Source of the DNA: DAOPKN01 sp035391225
GTDB taxonomy: Bacteria; Thermotogota; Thermotogae; MWEM01
Direction: 5' to 3'
NCBI GenBank assembly: GCA_035391225.1
Contig: DAOPKN010000008.1
Coordinates: forward strand, 1-64,000
Length of the DNA: 64,000 nt
Shown piece by piece: positions 50,916 through 57,537 of the stretch. The translations under genes and the position numbers were made by a program. The first letter of the stretch is position 1. Each line of letters starts with the position of its first letter. The notes under the pieces were generated by a model. The model had not been told where the DNA came from. It saw nothing but the letters and a program-made list of their open reading frames with translations, and made no database searches.

Positions 50916-51701
50916 ATGCAAATTGGAATCATCGGCGTGGGAAACGTGGGAAGTATCCTGGCGGAAAAGTTCTCGGGAAACGGGCATTCGCTGTTCCTGC
51001 TGGACCGAGATCCGGCGAAAACTGCCTCCTTCGAGAGCATGGGCGCCGTGGCGTGCTCCTCGAGCGCACAGCTTTTGGAAAACTCCCAGCTCATCTTCGT
51101 GTCGGTCAAACCCCAGGACTCGCATACCCTGCTTCTGAACATGGGCATGGAAATCCAGGACACCCCCGAGAAAACCATCATCAGCACCATGGCGGGTGTG
51201 TCGATCCACGAGATCCGCGAAAAAGTGGGCATCGGGCGCATCATTCGCATCATGCCCAACTTGCCCATCAAGGTGGGGCACGGCGTGGTGGCCATCACCT
51301 TCGCGAAGGACATTCCCCACCACGAGCGGGAAGAGATCGAACAAATCCTTTCGCTGCTGGGCAAGGTGGTGGAAGTGGACGAGAAAGATATCGACAAGCT
51401 CACCGCCGTCACGGGAAGTGGCCCCGCCTTCGTGGCGTACTTCCTGGAAAGCATGCTCGAGGGGGCCATCAACATCGGGTTGCGCTACGATCTGGCCCGG
51501 GAGCTCATCGAGAAGACCTTCTCCGGCACGTTAGAACTGCTGGAGGCGCAAAACCAGGAGCCCTCGCTGCTCAAGTACGCGGTGGCTTCGCCCGGGGGCG
51601 TCACGGTGAAAGGGTTGCAAACGCTGGACGAGAACGCCGTGAAAGGCAGCATCGTGAAGGCCGTCGTGGACACGTACCACAAGAGCCAACAAATGGGTTA
51701 G
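50916..51701 (+). CDS. proC: Pyrroline-5-carboxylate reductase
   Basis: The 261-residue protein has the Rossmann motif GIIGVGNVGS at the N-terminus, VSVKPQD, ISTMAGVSI, RIMPNLPIKVGHG and the family's closing signature as AVASPGGVTVKGLQ (P5CR: SPGGTT). It reduces 1-pyrroline-5-carboxylate to proline with NAD(P)H. ATG at 50916 follows GGGGAGGG. It is first in a proC-proA-proB operon covering the whole route from glutamate to proline. The usual TT after GG is replaced by VT, a small change in the substrate-binding helix. Confidence 0.94.
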   Translation: MQIGIIGVGNVGSILAEKFSGNGHSLFLLDRDPAKTASFESMGAVACSSSAQLLENSQLIFVSVKPQDSHTLLLNMGMEIQDTPEKTIISTMAGVSIHEIREKVGIGRIIRIMPNLPIKVGHGVVAITFAKDIPHHEREEIEQILSLLGKVVEVDEKDIDKLTAVTGSGPAFVAYFLESMLEGAINIGLRYDLARELIEKTFSGTLELLEAQNQEPSLLKYAVASPGGVTVKGLQTLDENAVKGSIVKAVVDTYHKSQQMG

Positions 51702-51712
51702 GGGGAAGAAAA

Positions 51713-52954
51713 GTGGGCCAAGCAGCAGAAAAGGCACGAATGGTTAAGCAGGCATCGTTGCAGATGAAACAGGTTTTGACGCGCAAGAAAAACCAGGCGC
51801 TGCTCGCGCTCTCCGAGTTGCTGGTGGAAAACGAGCAAGAGCTCCTGGCGCAGAATGCCCGCGACGTCGAAAACGCGCGGCAACGGGGTGTGAAAGATGC
51901 GCTGGTTGACCGACTCGCGCTCACCTCCCCGCGAATCCGGGACATGGGGGCTTCCTGCCGGCACATCATGGCGCTCAAGGACCCGGTGGGGGAAGTGTTC
52001 GATTCGTTCGTGCGGGAAGATGGGCTGCGCATCGAGAAGATCCGGGTACCCATTGGGGCCATCGGAATCATCTACGAGTCCCGCCCCAACGTCACCGTGG
52101 ATGCCACCATCTTGGCGCTCAAAACCGGGAACGCGGTTTTGTTGCGCGGGGGTTCCGACGCGTTGTACTCCAACCTGGCGCTGGCCAACCTGGTCAAGCG
52201 CTCGCTGCAGCAAGCGGAACTCCCCGCCAGCGCTGTGGAAATCATCGAAGACCCGGACCGGGAACTGGTGGGGGAGATGCTGCGCCAACGGGGGGTGCTG
52301 GACCTGGTGATCCCCCGGGGCAGCTCCAGCCTCATTAGCCGCGTGGTGGAACAATCGCAGGTACCGGTTCTGGAAACCGGCGTGGGGGTGTGCCACATCT
52401 TCGTGGACGAAAGCGCCCAGCTGCAAAAATCCATCCGGGTGGTGGACAACGCCAAGACCCAGCGCCCGGGAACCTGCAACACCCTGGAAACGCTGCTGGT
52501 GCATGCCGCGATTGCCCCCCGGTTTCTACCCGCGCTCAAGCGCGCGTTGGACGAAAAGAACGTTGAACTCCGGGGCTGCCCCCGCACGTTGGACATCCTG
52601 GACATCGCTCCCGCCACCGAGCAAGACTGGGACACCGAGTACCTCGACCTCGTGTTGTCCATTCGCATCGTGGACAGCGTGGACGAGGCCATCGACCACG
52701 TGCAACGCCACTCCACGTCCCACTCCGATTCCATCCTCAGCGAAAACTACCGCAACATCCAACTCTTCCTGCAACGCGTGGACTCGGCTGCGGTGTACGT
52801 CAACGCTTCCACGCGTTTCACCGATGGCGGGGAGTTCGGCTTCGGCGCGGAAATGGGCATCAGCACGCAACGCTTGCACGCGCGTGGGCCCGTGGGACTC
52901 AGGGAGCTCACCACCTACAAGTACCTGGTACACGGCGACTACCACGTGCGGTGA
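51713..52954 (+). CDS. proA: Glutamate-5-semialdehyde dehydrogenase (gamma-glutamyl phosphate reductase)
   Basis: The 413-residue protein starts at GTG 51713 after TAGGGGGAAG; a longer in-frame opening overlaps proC and is rejected. Blocks: IGIIYESRPNVTVDA, AVLLRGGSDALYSN, LVIPRGSSSLI, ETGVGVCHIFVDESA, the catalytic Cys in RPGTCNTLETLLV (near 256) and FTDGGEFGFGAEMGIST. It reduces gamma-glutamyl phosphate to the semialdehyde with NADPH. It lies 11 bp after proC and overlaps proB by 4 bp (GTGA). Confidence 0.96.
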   Translation: MGQAAEKARMVKQASLQMKQVLTRKKNQALLALSELLVENEQELLAQNARDVENARQRGVKDALVDRLALTSPRIRDMGASCRHIMALKDPVGEVFDSFVREDGLRIEKIRVPIGAIGIIYESRPNVTVDATILALKTGNAVLLRGGSDALYSNLALANLVKRSLQQAELPASAVEIIEDPDRELVGEMLRQRGVLDLVIPRGSSSLISRVVEQSQVPVLETGVGVCHIFVDESAQLQKSIRVVDNAKTQRPGTCNTLETLLVHAAIAPRFLPALKRALDEKNVELRGCPRTLDILDIAPATEQDWDTEYLDLVLSIRIVDSVDEAIDHVQRHSTSHSDSILSENYRNIQLFLQRVDSAAVYVNASTRFTDGGEFGFGAEMGISTQRLHARGPVGLRELTTYKYLVHGDYHVR

Positions 52955-54075
52955 GGACGTTGGAAAAAATCGTCGTCAAGGTGGGCAGCAACCTGTTGGT
53001 GGAAAACCGAGCTCTTTCCAAGCGCTTCATCATTGAACTGTGCGGGCAAATCTCGGGGCTGTTCCGGGAGGGCTTCCGGGTTGCACTGGTCACATCCGGG
53101 GCAAGGGCAGCAGCGCTGGCACTGCTGGGGCGCCCGGAAGGGAATCGGCTGGAAAAGCAAGCGCTGTGCGCCATCGGGCAGGTGCAGGTGATGAAAACCT
53201 ACGAGGCGGCCTTCGAGTTCCACGGGTTGAAAGTGGCACAGCTGCTGGTGACCCGGGACGACTTTTCCAACCGCAAGCGTTTCCTGAACCTGCGCAACAC
53301 GCTTCTGGGGTTGCAATCCATGGACGTGATTCCCATCATCAACGAGAACGACACCGTGTCCACCGAGGAAATCCAACTGGGGGACAACGACGTGCTCTCC
53401 GCCATGTTCGCCATGGGCTGGGGGGCTGACAAGCTGGTGCTGATGACCTCCGCGGAAGGGGTATACGACCGCGCGGGAAAAGTGATTCCCGACTTCCAGG
53501 GCCACGAGGAACTTTTGCACATGAAAAAGACTTCTTCCGGAACGGGTGGCATTTTCACCAAGGTGCTGGCGGCCCGTATCGCATCCAACACCGGGGTGGA
53601 TGTTTGCATCTGCAGCGGCAAGCGCATGGAAAACCTTCCGCTGTTTTCACGCCAGGGCAAAACCACGGGAACGGTATTCCATGCCAGGCAGAACGTTCCG
53701 GGAAAAAGGGCGTGGTTGGCCTACCTCTCCAAGGAAAAGGGCTGCCTTTGGATCAACGAGGGAGCGCGGCTGGCGCTCTTGAAGAGAAAGAGCCTGCTTC
53801 CGGTAGGTGTGGAAAAGGTGGAAGGCCGGTTTTCAAGGGGAGACACCGTGCGCATCGTCTCGCAGCCAGGCGGCAAACCGGTCGGGCGAGGGATCGTGAA
53901 CTACCGCTGGGACCACGCGGCGAAAATCGCGGGCAAAACATCGGCCGAAGCGGAACGCATCTTGGAAGACTTCGCGTACGAGGAACTGGTGCACGCGGAT
54001 AACTTGGTTCTGCTGCAAAAGGATATTCTCACTGGGTTTGATGTACCGGCAAGGGATAGCGACCGCAAAACGTAG
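52951..54075 (+). CDS. proB: Glutamate 5-kinase with PUA domain
   Basis: The 374-residue protein has an amino-acid kinase domain (~1-255: VVKVGSNLL, VTSGARAAALALLG, IINENDTVSTEE, GDNDVLSAMFA, GTGGIFTKVLAA) and a C-terminal PUA domain (~275-360). It phosphorylates glutamate, the committed and usually proline-inhibited step. GTG at 52951 overlaps the proA stop; no independent ribosome site is seen, so it is coupled. The last 47 bp overlap the 3' end of the convergent PocR kinase gene, so the final ~15 residues of each protein share DNA. Confidence 0.96.
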   Translation: MRTLEKIVVKVGSNLLVENRALSKRFIIELCGQISGLFREGFRVALVTSGARAAALALLGRPEGNRLEKQALCAIGQVQVMKTYEAAFEFHGLKVAQLLVTRDDFSNRKRFLNLRNTLLGLQSMDVIPIINENDTVSTEEIQLGDNDVLSAMFAMGWGADKLVLMTSAEGVYDRAGKVIPDFQGHEELLHMKKTSSGTGGIFTKVLAARIASNTGVDVCICSGKRMENLPLFSRQGKTTGTVFHARQNVPGKRAWLAYLSKEKGCLWINEGARLALLKRKSLLPVGVEKVEGRFSRGDTVRIVSQPGGKPVGRGIVNYRWDHAAKIAGKTSAEAERILEDFAYEELVHADNLVLLQKDILTGFDVPARDSDRKT

Positions 54076-56029
54076 TGGGGTTTCGGGGTGTCCAAGAACA
54101 CTCCCCGCTCAGCTGCAACGAAAGGTCTTTGATCAGTTCCAACCCTAACCCATGGGCCTTCTCGAAACAAAAGCCTTCGGGAAAACCTCTTCCGTTGTCG
54201 CTGGAGCACAACCGTATCCCATGGTTTTCCGCGTGCAACAAAATTCGAATTTCCCCCGAGTGGCGGCCTTCAAAGCCGTACTTCAGAGAGTTCGTCAACA
54301 ACTCGTTTAGGATCATTCCCAGGGGCATGGCAAAATCCGGGTGTACTTGTACCTGTTGCAGCTCCACGTGGAAAGCAATCTTCTTCTCGCCGGAAAAGGA
54401 ATCGCGGTGAAAGCCCACGATTTTTTCCAGGTAGGTATCCAAGTGGACGCTTTCCTTCATTCCGCTCTGCAAAAGAAGGGAATACAACTGGGAAAGTGAA
54501 AGGATACGGTTGCGAATGGCGCGGAGCGATTCGCACACGTCTCCACCGTCGAGCCGCAGCGCTTCCAGCGACACCAGGTTGGCAATCAGCGAAAGGCTGT
54601 TCTTGATGCGGTGCTGCAACTCGCGAAGCAGCATTTCCCTGTTGTGTACCTCGTTTTCCAGTTTTTTTTCGATGGCCTTTTGGGGAGTAATGTCCAAGTG
54701 AGTACCAATCACCCGCGTGGGTCGTCCTTGTGCATCGGACTCCATGATCTTTCCCTGGGCCAAGAACCAGCGGTACTTGCCATCCTTGCACTTCAAGCGA
54801 TGCGAAACGGAATACACTTCACTGTTGCCATCCAAGTGTTTTTGCAACGTGGAACGCACGCGGGAAAAGTCATCCGGATGCACCCGCCCTTCCCACTCCT
54901 GCCGGGAGCCTTCGAGCTCCTCGTCTTGGAAACCCAGTTGCTGCTTCCACTTCTTGGAAACAAACAACGTATCCTGGACAACGTCCCAGTCCCAGACCCC
55001 CAGTTCCGATCCTTCCAGCGCGTATTGCCAACGCTTTTCGCTCTCGCGCAGCGCGTCCACGAGCCGACCCTTTTCCTGCGCCATGGCCTTGAGCTTCCAC
55101 TTGCTGTAGCCCAAGTCCACGATGAAATGCGCAAAACGGGAATAAAACGTCATCACGTCTTGTACCCACTTGCGGCTAAATCGGGGAACACTGCGCAGCG
55201 CTTCCATGTATTCCTTCTCGGGGAAGCCGTAGCGTTTCGCTTGGCGGCGGAACAACTCCTCGTCCACTTGCTCTTCCTCGAAAAAAAACTGCCCCAGGAA
55301 GATGTTGCCCATTTTCTGGCGATTCACGACAAGCGGGGTGGAAATGTCCCACATGTTGTTCTTGCAATGGTACATCTTGAACGTTCCCGGTTCCACACCC
55401 TCGCTGAGTTCCCGGTCACTTTCCCGGCAATTTTGGCAAGCTTGTGGGTTTACCCGGTGGAATTCCGTGCAAATCCTCTGCCACCCTGTGCCCACAAGCA
55501 CTTGGCCATCCCTGCCAATGACTCCAATTCCCGTGTGGGTAAGCTGGAACAGCGCGTCCATGAGTGCCTGGGTTTGCTGGATGTCCAGGATCTGGTCGAG
55601 GGAAGAAGGCTCTTCCCCAGCGGAACGAGATGTTTCCAGTGAAAGTCCCTGCTCGTCCAGGTAGCGGGAGAAAGCGTTGCGAAGGTGCCAGTGGAGAAGC
55701 GCATCCGAACAATCTCGCGGAAAAAGACCGTAGCAAAGCGTGTGTGCAGGGTCAAACGGTGGGGGGGCCTCGTTCGAAGAGGCGCGAAGAAGGAAAGGAA
55801 CCCGCTTGGCAACCAACGCGTGCAAGCAACGCTCTCCGCCCGGGAAGCCCTCTTCCATATCCAGTACCACCAAGAACCCTCCCGGAACCATTCCCACTTG
55901 CTCCAAGGCCCGTTCCCAGCTTTCGAAAAAGAAGAACGAAAAACCTTTTGATTGAAGGCTCTCCAGCGAAAAGGAAAATGGCATCCCCTTGCTTCGAACC
56001 CAGAACACGTTTTTCATCGAGTCATCCAT
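54029..56029 (-). CDS. PocR-domain histidine kinase (HisKA_2 type)
   Basis: About 666 residues from ATG at 56029 (GAGGGG upstream; GTG at 56038 is possible). Order: a receiver-like N-terminal domain of uncertain kind (~5-125), a PocR sensory domain (~150-315) with CQNCRESDRELSEG, MYHCKNNMWDISTPL and MGNIFLGQFFFEEEQVD, a PAS_3 module (~340-460, WDWDVVQDTLFVSKKW), a HisKA_2 dimerisation helix with LLRELQHRIKNSLSLI and an ATPase domain (ILNELLTNSLKYGF, DNGRGFP). PocR domains bind small organic ligands and their Cys residues are conserved here. It overlaps proB by 47 bp at the 3' end. The signal and target are unknown. Confidence 0.88.
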   Translation of the reverse strand: MDDSMKNVFWVRSKGMPFSFSLESLQSKGFSFFFFESWERALEQVGMVPGGFLVVLDMEEGFPGGERCLHALVAKRVPFLLRASSNEAPPPFDPAHTLCYGLFPRDCSDALLHWHLRNAFSRYLDEQGLSLETSRSAGEEPSSLDQILDIQQTQALMDALFQLTHTGIGVIGRDGQVLVGTGWQRICTEFHRVNPQACQNCRESDRELSEGVEPGTFKMYHCKNNMWDISTPLVVNRQKMGNIFLGQFFFEEEQVDEELFRRQAKRYGFPEKEYMEALRSVPRFSRKWVQDVMTFYSRFAHFIVDLGYSKWKLKAMAQEKGRLVDALRESEKRWQYALEGSELGVWDWDVVQDTLFVSKKWKQQLGFQDEELEGSRQEWEGRVHPDDFSRVRSTLQKHLDGNSEVYSVSHRLKCKDGKYRWFLAQGKIMESDAQGRPTRVIGTHLDITPQKAIEKKLENEVHNREMLLRELQHRIKNSLSLIANLVSLEALRLDGGDVCESLRAIRNRILSLSQLYSLLLQSGMKESVHLDTYLEKIVGFHRDSFSGEKKIAFHVELQQVQVHPDFAMPLGMILNELLTNSLKYGFEGRHSGEIRILLHAENHGIRLCSSDNGRGFPEGFCFEKAHGLGLELIKDLSLQLSGECSWTPRNPTTFCGRYPLPVHQTQ

Positions 56030-56057
56030 CAAACACACACCCCTCAGCTATTATCGT

Positions 56058-56063
56058 ATTATA
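56058..56063 (-). promoter_or_regulatory. -10 box for the PocR kinase
   Basis: On the minus strand a perfect TATAAT lies ~30 bp before the start codons; it is preceded by AGT and a weak TGGTAA 17 bp upstream. Confidence 0.45.
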
Positions 56064-56133
56064 ACTCATATGGGGTAATTTTACCAAAAAGAAAATAAAC
56101 CCGGGTGGTACTTCTCCTGTGAGAGTCCCCGAA

Positions 56134-56157
56134 GCCGCACTGGGGTGCGGCGTTCCC
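56134..56157 (-). repeat. REP-like palindrome, copy 3 (inverted)
   Basis: Reverse complement of the copy at 45610-45633; with flanks, ~33 bp are identical between the two. It lies between the PocR kinase promoter region and the tRNA terminator. Confidence 0.75.
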
Positions 56158-56179
56158 AGGGGTTGGGCACATACAAAAC

Positions 56180-56212
56180 AAAAAGCCCCCCTTTGTCCAA
56201 GGGGGGCTTTTT
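56180..56212 (-). terminator. Strong intrinsic terminator after the tRNA genes
   Basis: AAAAAGCCCCCC and GGGGGGCTTTTT are perfect inverted repeats around a 9-nt loop, giving T-tails on both strands. It ends the minus-strand tRNA transcript. Confidence 0.9.
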
Positions 56213-56213
56213 C

Positions 56214-56267
56214 TGGTCGGGGTGACTGGATTTGAACCAGCGACCTTCAACGCCCCATGCTGACGCG
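56214..56267 (-). tRNA. tRNA-Pro(GGG) 3' portion at contig edge, probable duplicate of the gene at 56369
   Basis: Identical to the 3' part of the complete tRNA-Pro including the encoded CCA; it is cut by the gap. The repeated stretch is exactly 55 bp (56213-56267 and 56368-56422), a common assembler overlap length. It is most likely the same gene counted twice. Confidence 0.8.
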
Positions 56268-56367
56268 NNNNNNNNNNNNNNNNNNNNNNNNNNNNNNNNN
56301 NNNNNNNNNNNNNNNNNNNNNNNNNNNNNNNNNNNNNNNNNNNNNNNNNNNNNNNNNNNNNNNNNNN
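56268..56367. other. Assembly gap of 100 N flanked by a 55-bp duplication
   Basis: Exactly 100 N. The same 55 bp occur immediately left and right, as expected when two contigs overlapping by a k-mer are scaffolded without merging. The true gap length may be negative. Confidence 0.9.
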
Positions 56368-56368
56368 C

Positions 56369-56444
56369 TGGTCGGGGTGACTGGATTTGAACCAGCGACC
56401 TTCAACGCCCCATGCTGACGCGCTTCCATCTGCGCCACACCCCG
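56369..56444 (-). tRNA. tRNA-Pro (anticodon GGG)
   Basis: A complete 76-nt cloverleaf: acceptor CGGGGTG/CACCCCG, D stem GCGC/GCGC, anticodon stem TCAGC/GTTGA with loop ATGGGGC, T arm with TTCAAAT, discriminator A and an encoded CCA. It lies 13 bp downstream of tRNA-Met(CAT) on the same transcript. Confidence 0.95.
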
Positions 56445-56457
56445 CTCCGTGTGTTCC

Positions 56458-56533
56458 TGGTGGGCTCTGGAGGACTCGAACCTCCCACCGCCCGGTTATG
56501 AGCCGGGAGCTCTACCGGATGAGCTAAGAGCCC
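56458..56533 (-). tRNA. tRNA with CAT anticodon (Met elongator, or Ile2)
   Basis: A complete 76-nt cloverleaf: acceptor GGGCTCT/AGAGCCC, D stem GCTC/GAGC, anticodon stem CCCGG/CCGGG with loop CTCATAA, T arm with TTCGAGT and an encoded CCA. The CAT anticodon is shared by elongator Met and lysidine-modified Ile2. The acceptor pairs (C4-G69, T5-A68) do not decide between them. It is not an initiator type by eye. Confidence 0.93.
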
Positions 56534-56559
56534 CGAGCTACCTTCCATTTGAGCGCTGT

Positions 56560-56588
56560 ATTATACACCAGCAAAGAGTAAATTTCAA
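56560..56588 (-). promoter_or_regulatory. tRNA promoter
   Basis: On the minus strand TTGAAA (56583-56588) and TATAAT (56560-56565) are separated by exactly 17 bp, ~27 bp before the tRNA-Met 5' end. This is the best classical -35/-10 promoter in the window. Confidence 0.85.
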
Positions 56589-56598
56589 GTTTTCCGGC

Positions 56599-57468
56599 TT
56601 ATTTCTCCAGCAGTTCGATGCCGAAGCCCGAAGCGCCGGGACCCACGTGGGAAGAGATCACCTTTCCCATGGGGGTGTAGGAAACGTCTTGCACATCGTA
56701 CACCTTTTGCAAGCGCTCGAAGAGTTGCTGTGTTTCCGGGAGACTATCGCAGTACACCATGGAAATATTGACCTTCGAACCCGGAGAAAACTGTTCTTGT
56801 ACCTGCTTGAGCACCGCTTGCTGGGTCTTTTCCAGCCCGCGGCTCTTGGCAAAGGGAAGCATTTCCCCCTGGTCATCGATGTACAGCGAAACGCGTAGTT
56901 TCAGCATGGACCCCACGAAACCGGTGAAACGCGAAATGCGTCCTCCCTTTTTCAAAAAATCGAAATCCGAAACGTAAAAGAACGCCCCGAAGCGGCGTTG
57001 CTTGATCTCGGCTTCCACGCTTTTTTGCAATTCGTCCAGGGAAAAGCCCTGGTCGACGAGTTCCCGTGCACGGCGTGTCACCAAGGCATTTGCACTGGAA
57101 GCCAAGCCCGTGTCCAAGATGCGCACCGCATCGGGGTACTTCTTGGATGCAATGAACGCGCTGTTGAAGGTGCCGGACATCTTGGAAGAAAGGGTGAGCA
57201 CGAAAACGCCTTCGTACCCGGCACCAAGGATTTTTTCGATTTTCTGATCGAACTCCAGCGGAGTGGGTTGCGAGGTCTTGGGAACGGAGTCTCCCTGCGC
57301 CAACCGTTTCCAGAAATCTTCCACCTGCGCTCTTTCCCGGGTATCATCTTCGGATTGCCCACTACCTTCCCACAGAAGGTGCAGTGGGATTATCTCCACG
57401 TCCAGTTTTTCGATCCATTCCGGTGGAATATCCCCGGTGCTATCCAGCAAGATCTTGATTTTGGCCAT
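56599..57468 (-). CDS. DegV family fatty-acid-binding protein (paralogue 2)
   Basis: About 289 residues from ATG at 57468 (GGAGG 8 nt upstream). DegV features: ILLDSTGDIPPEW, TSQPTPLEFDQKIEKIL (the TSxPT lipid loop), LSSKMSGTFNSAF, DFDFLKKGGRISRFTGFVGS and a closing SSHVGPGASGFGIELL. It is distinctly different from the DegV at 30403-31263, with a shorter N-terminal loop, so it is likely tuned to a different acyl chain (inference). It is monocistronic with its own promoter and is followed by the tRNA promoter. Confidence 0.9.
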   Translation of the reverse strand: MAKIKILLDSTGDIPPEWIEKLDVEIIPLHLLWEGSGQSEDDTRERAQVEDFWKRLAQGDSVPKTSQPTPLEFDQKIEKILGAGYEGVFVLTLSSKMSGTFNSAFIASKKYPDAVRILDTGLASSANALVTRRARELVDQGFSLDELQKSVEAEIKQRRFGAFFYVSDFDFLKKGGRISRFTGFVGSMLKLRVSLYIDDQGEMLPFAKSRGLEKTQQAVLKQVQEQFSPGSKVNISMVYCDSLPETQQLFERLQKVYDVQDVSYTPMGKVISSHVGPGASGFGIELLEK

Positions 57469-57498
57469 GTCCCAAACCTCCAAACAAGTCGTTTCCAG

Positions 57499-57507
57499 AT
57501 TATACCA
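57499..57507 (-). promoter_or_regulatory. Extended -10 promoter for degV paralogue 2
   Basis: On the minus strand this reads TGGTATAAT, ~30 bp before the ATG; no clear -35. Confidence 0.65.
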
Positions 57508-57537
57508 TACCAGCGCTTTGCCGCTGCGTGGGGAAGA

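Noticed and set aside
56059..56250. Short minus-strand frame containing GNAAPQCG
   Set aside because: The peptide is the translation of the REP-like palindrome and part of tRNA-Pro; the same peptide pattern occurs at the other repeat copies.
56213..56267. A second independent tRNA-Pro gene
   Set aside because: The exact 55-bp identity at both edges of a 100-N gap is better explained by overlapping contig ends.
56247..56898. Small frames translating to KVAGSNPVTPT and WALEDSNLPPPGYEP-like peptides
   Set aside because: These are familiar false products of tRNA genes read through on either strand.
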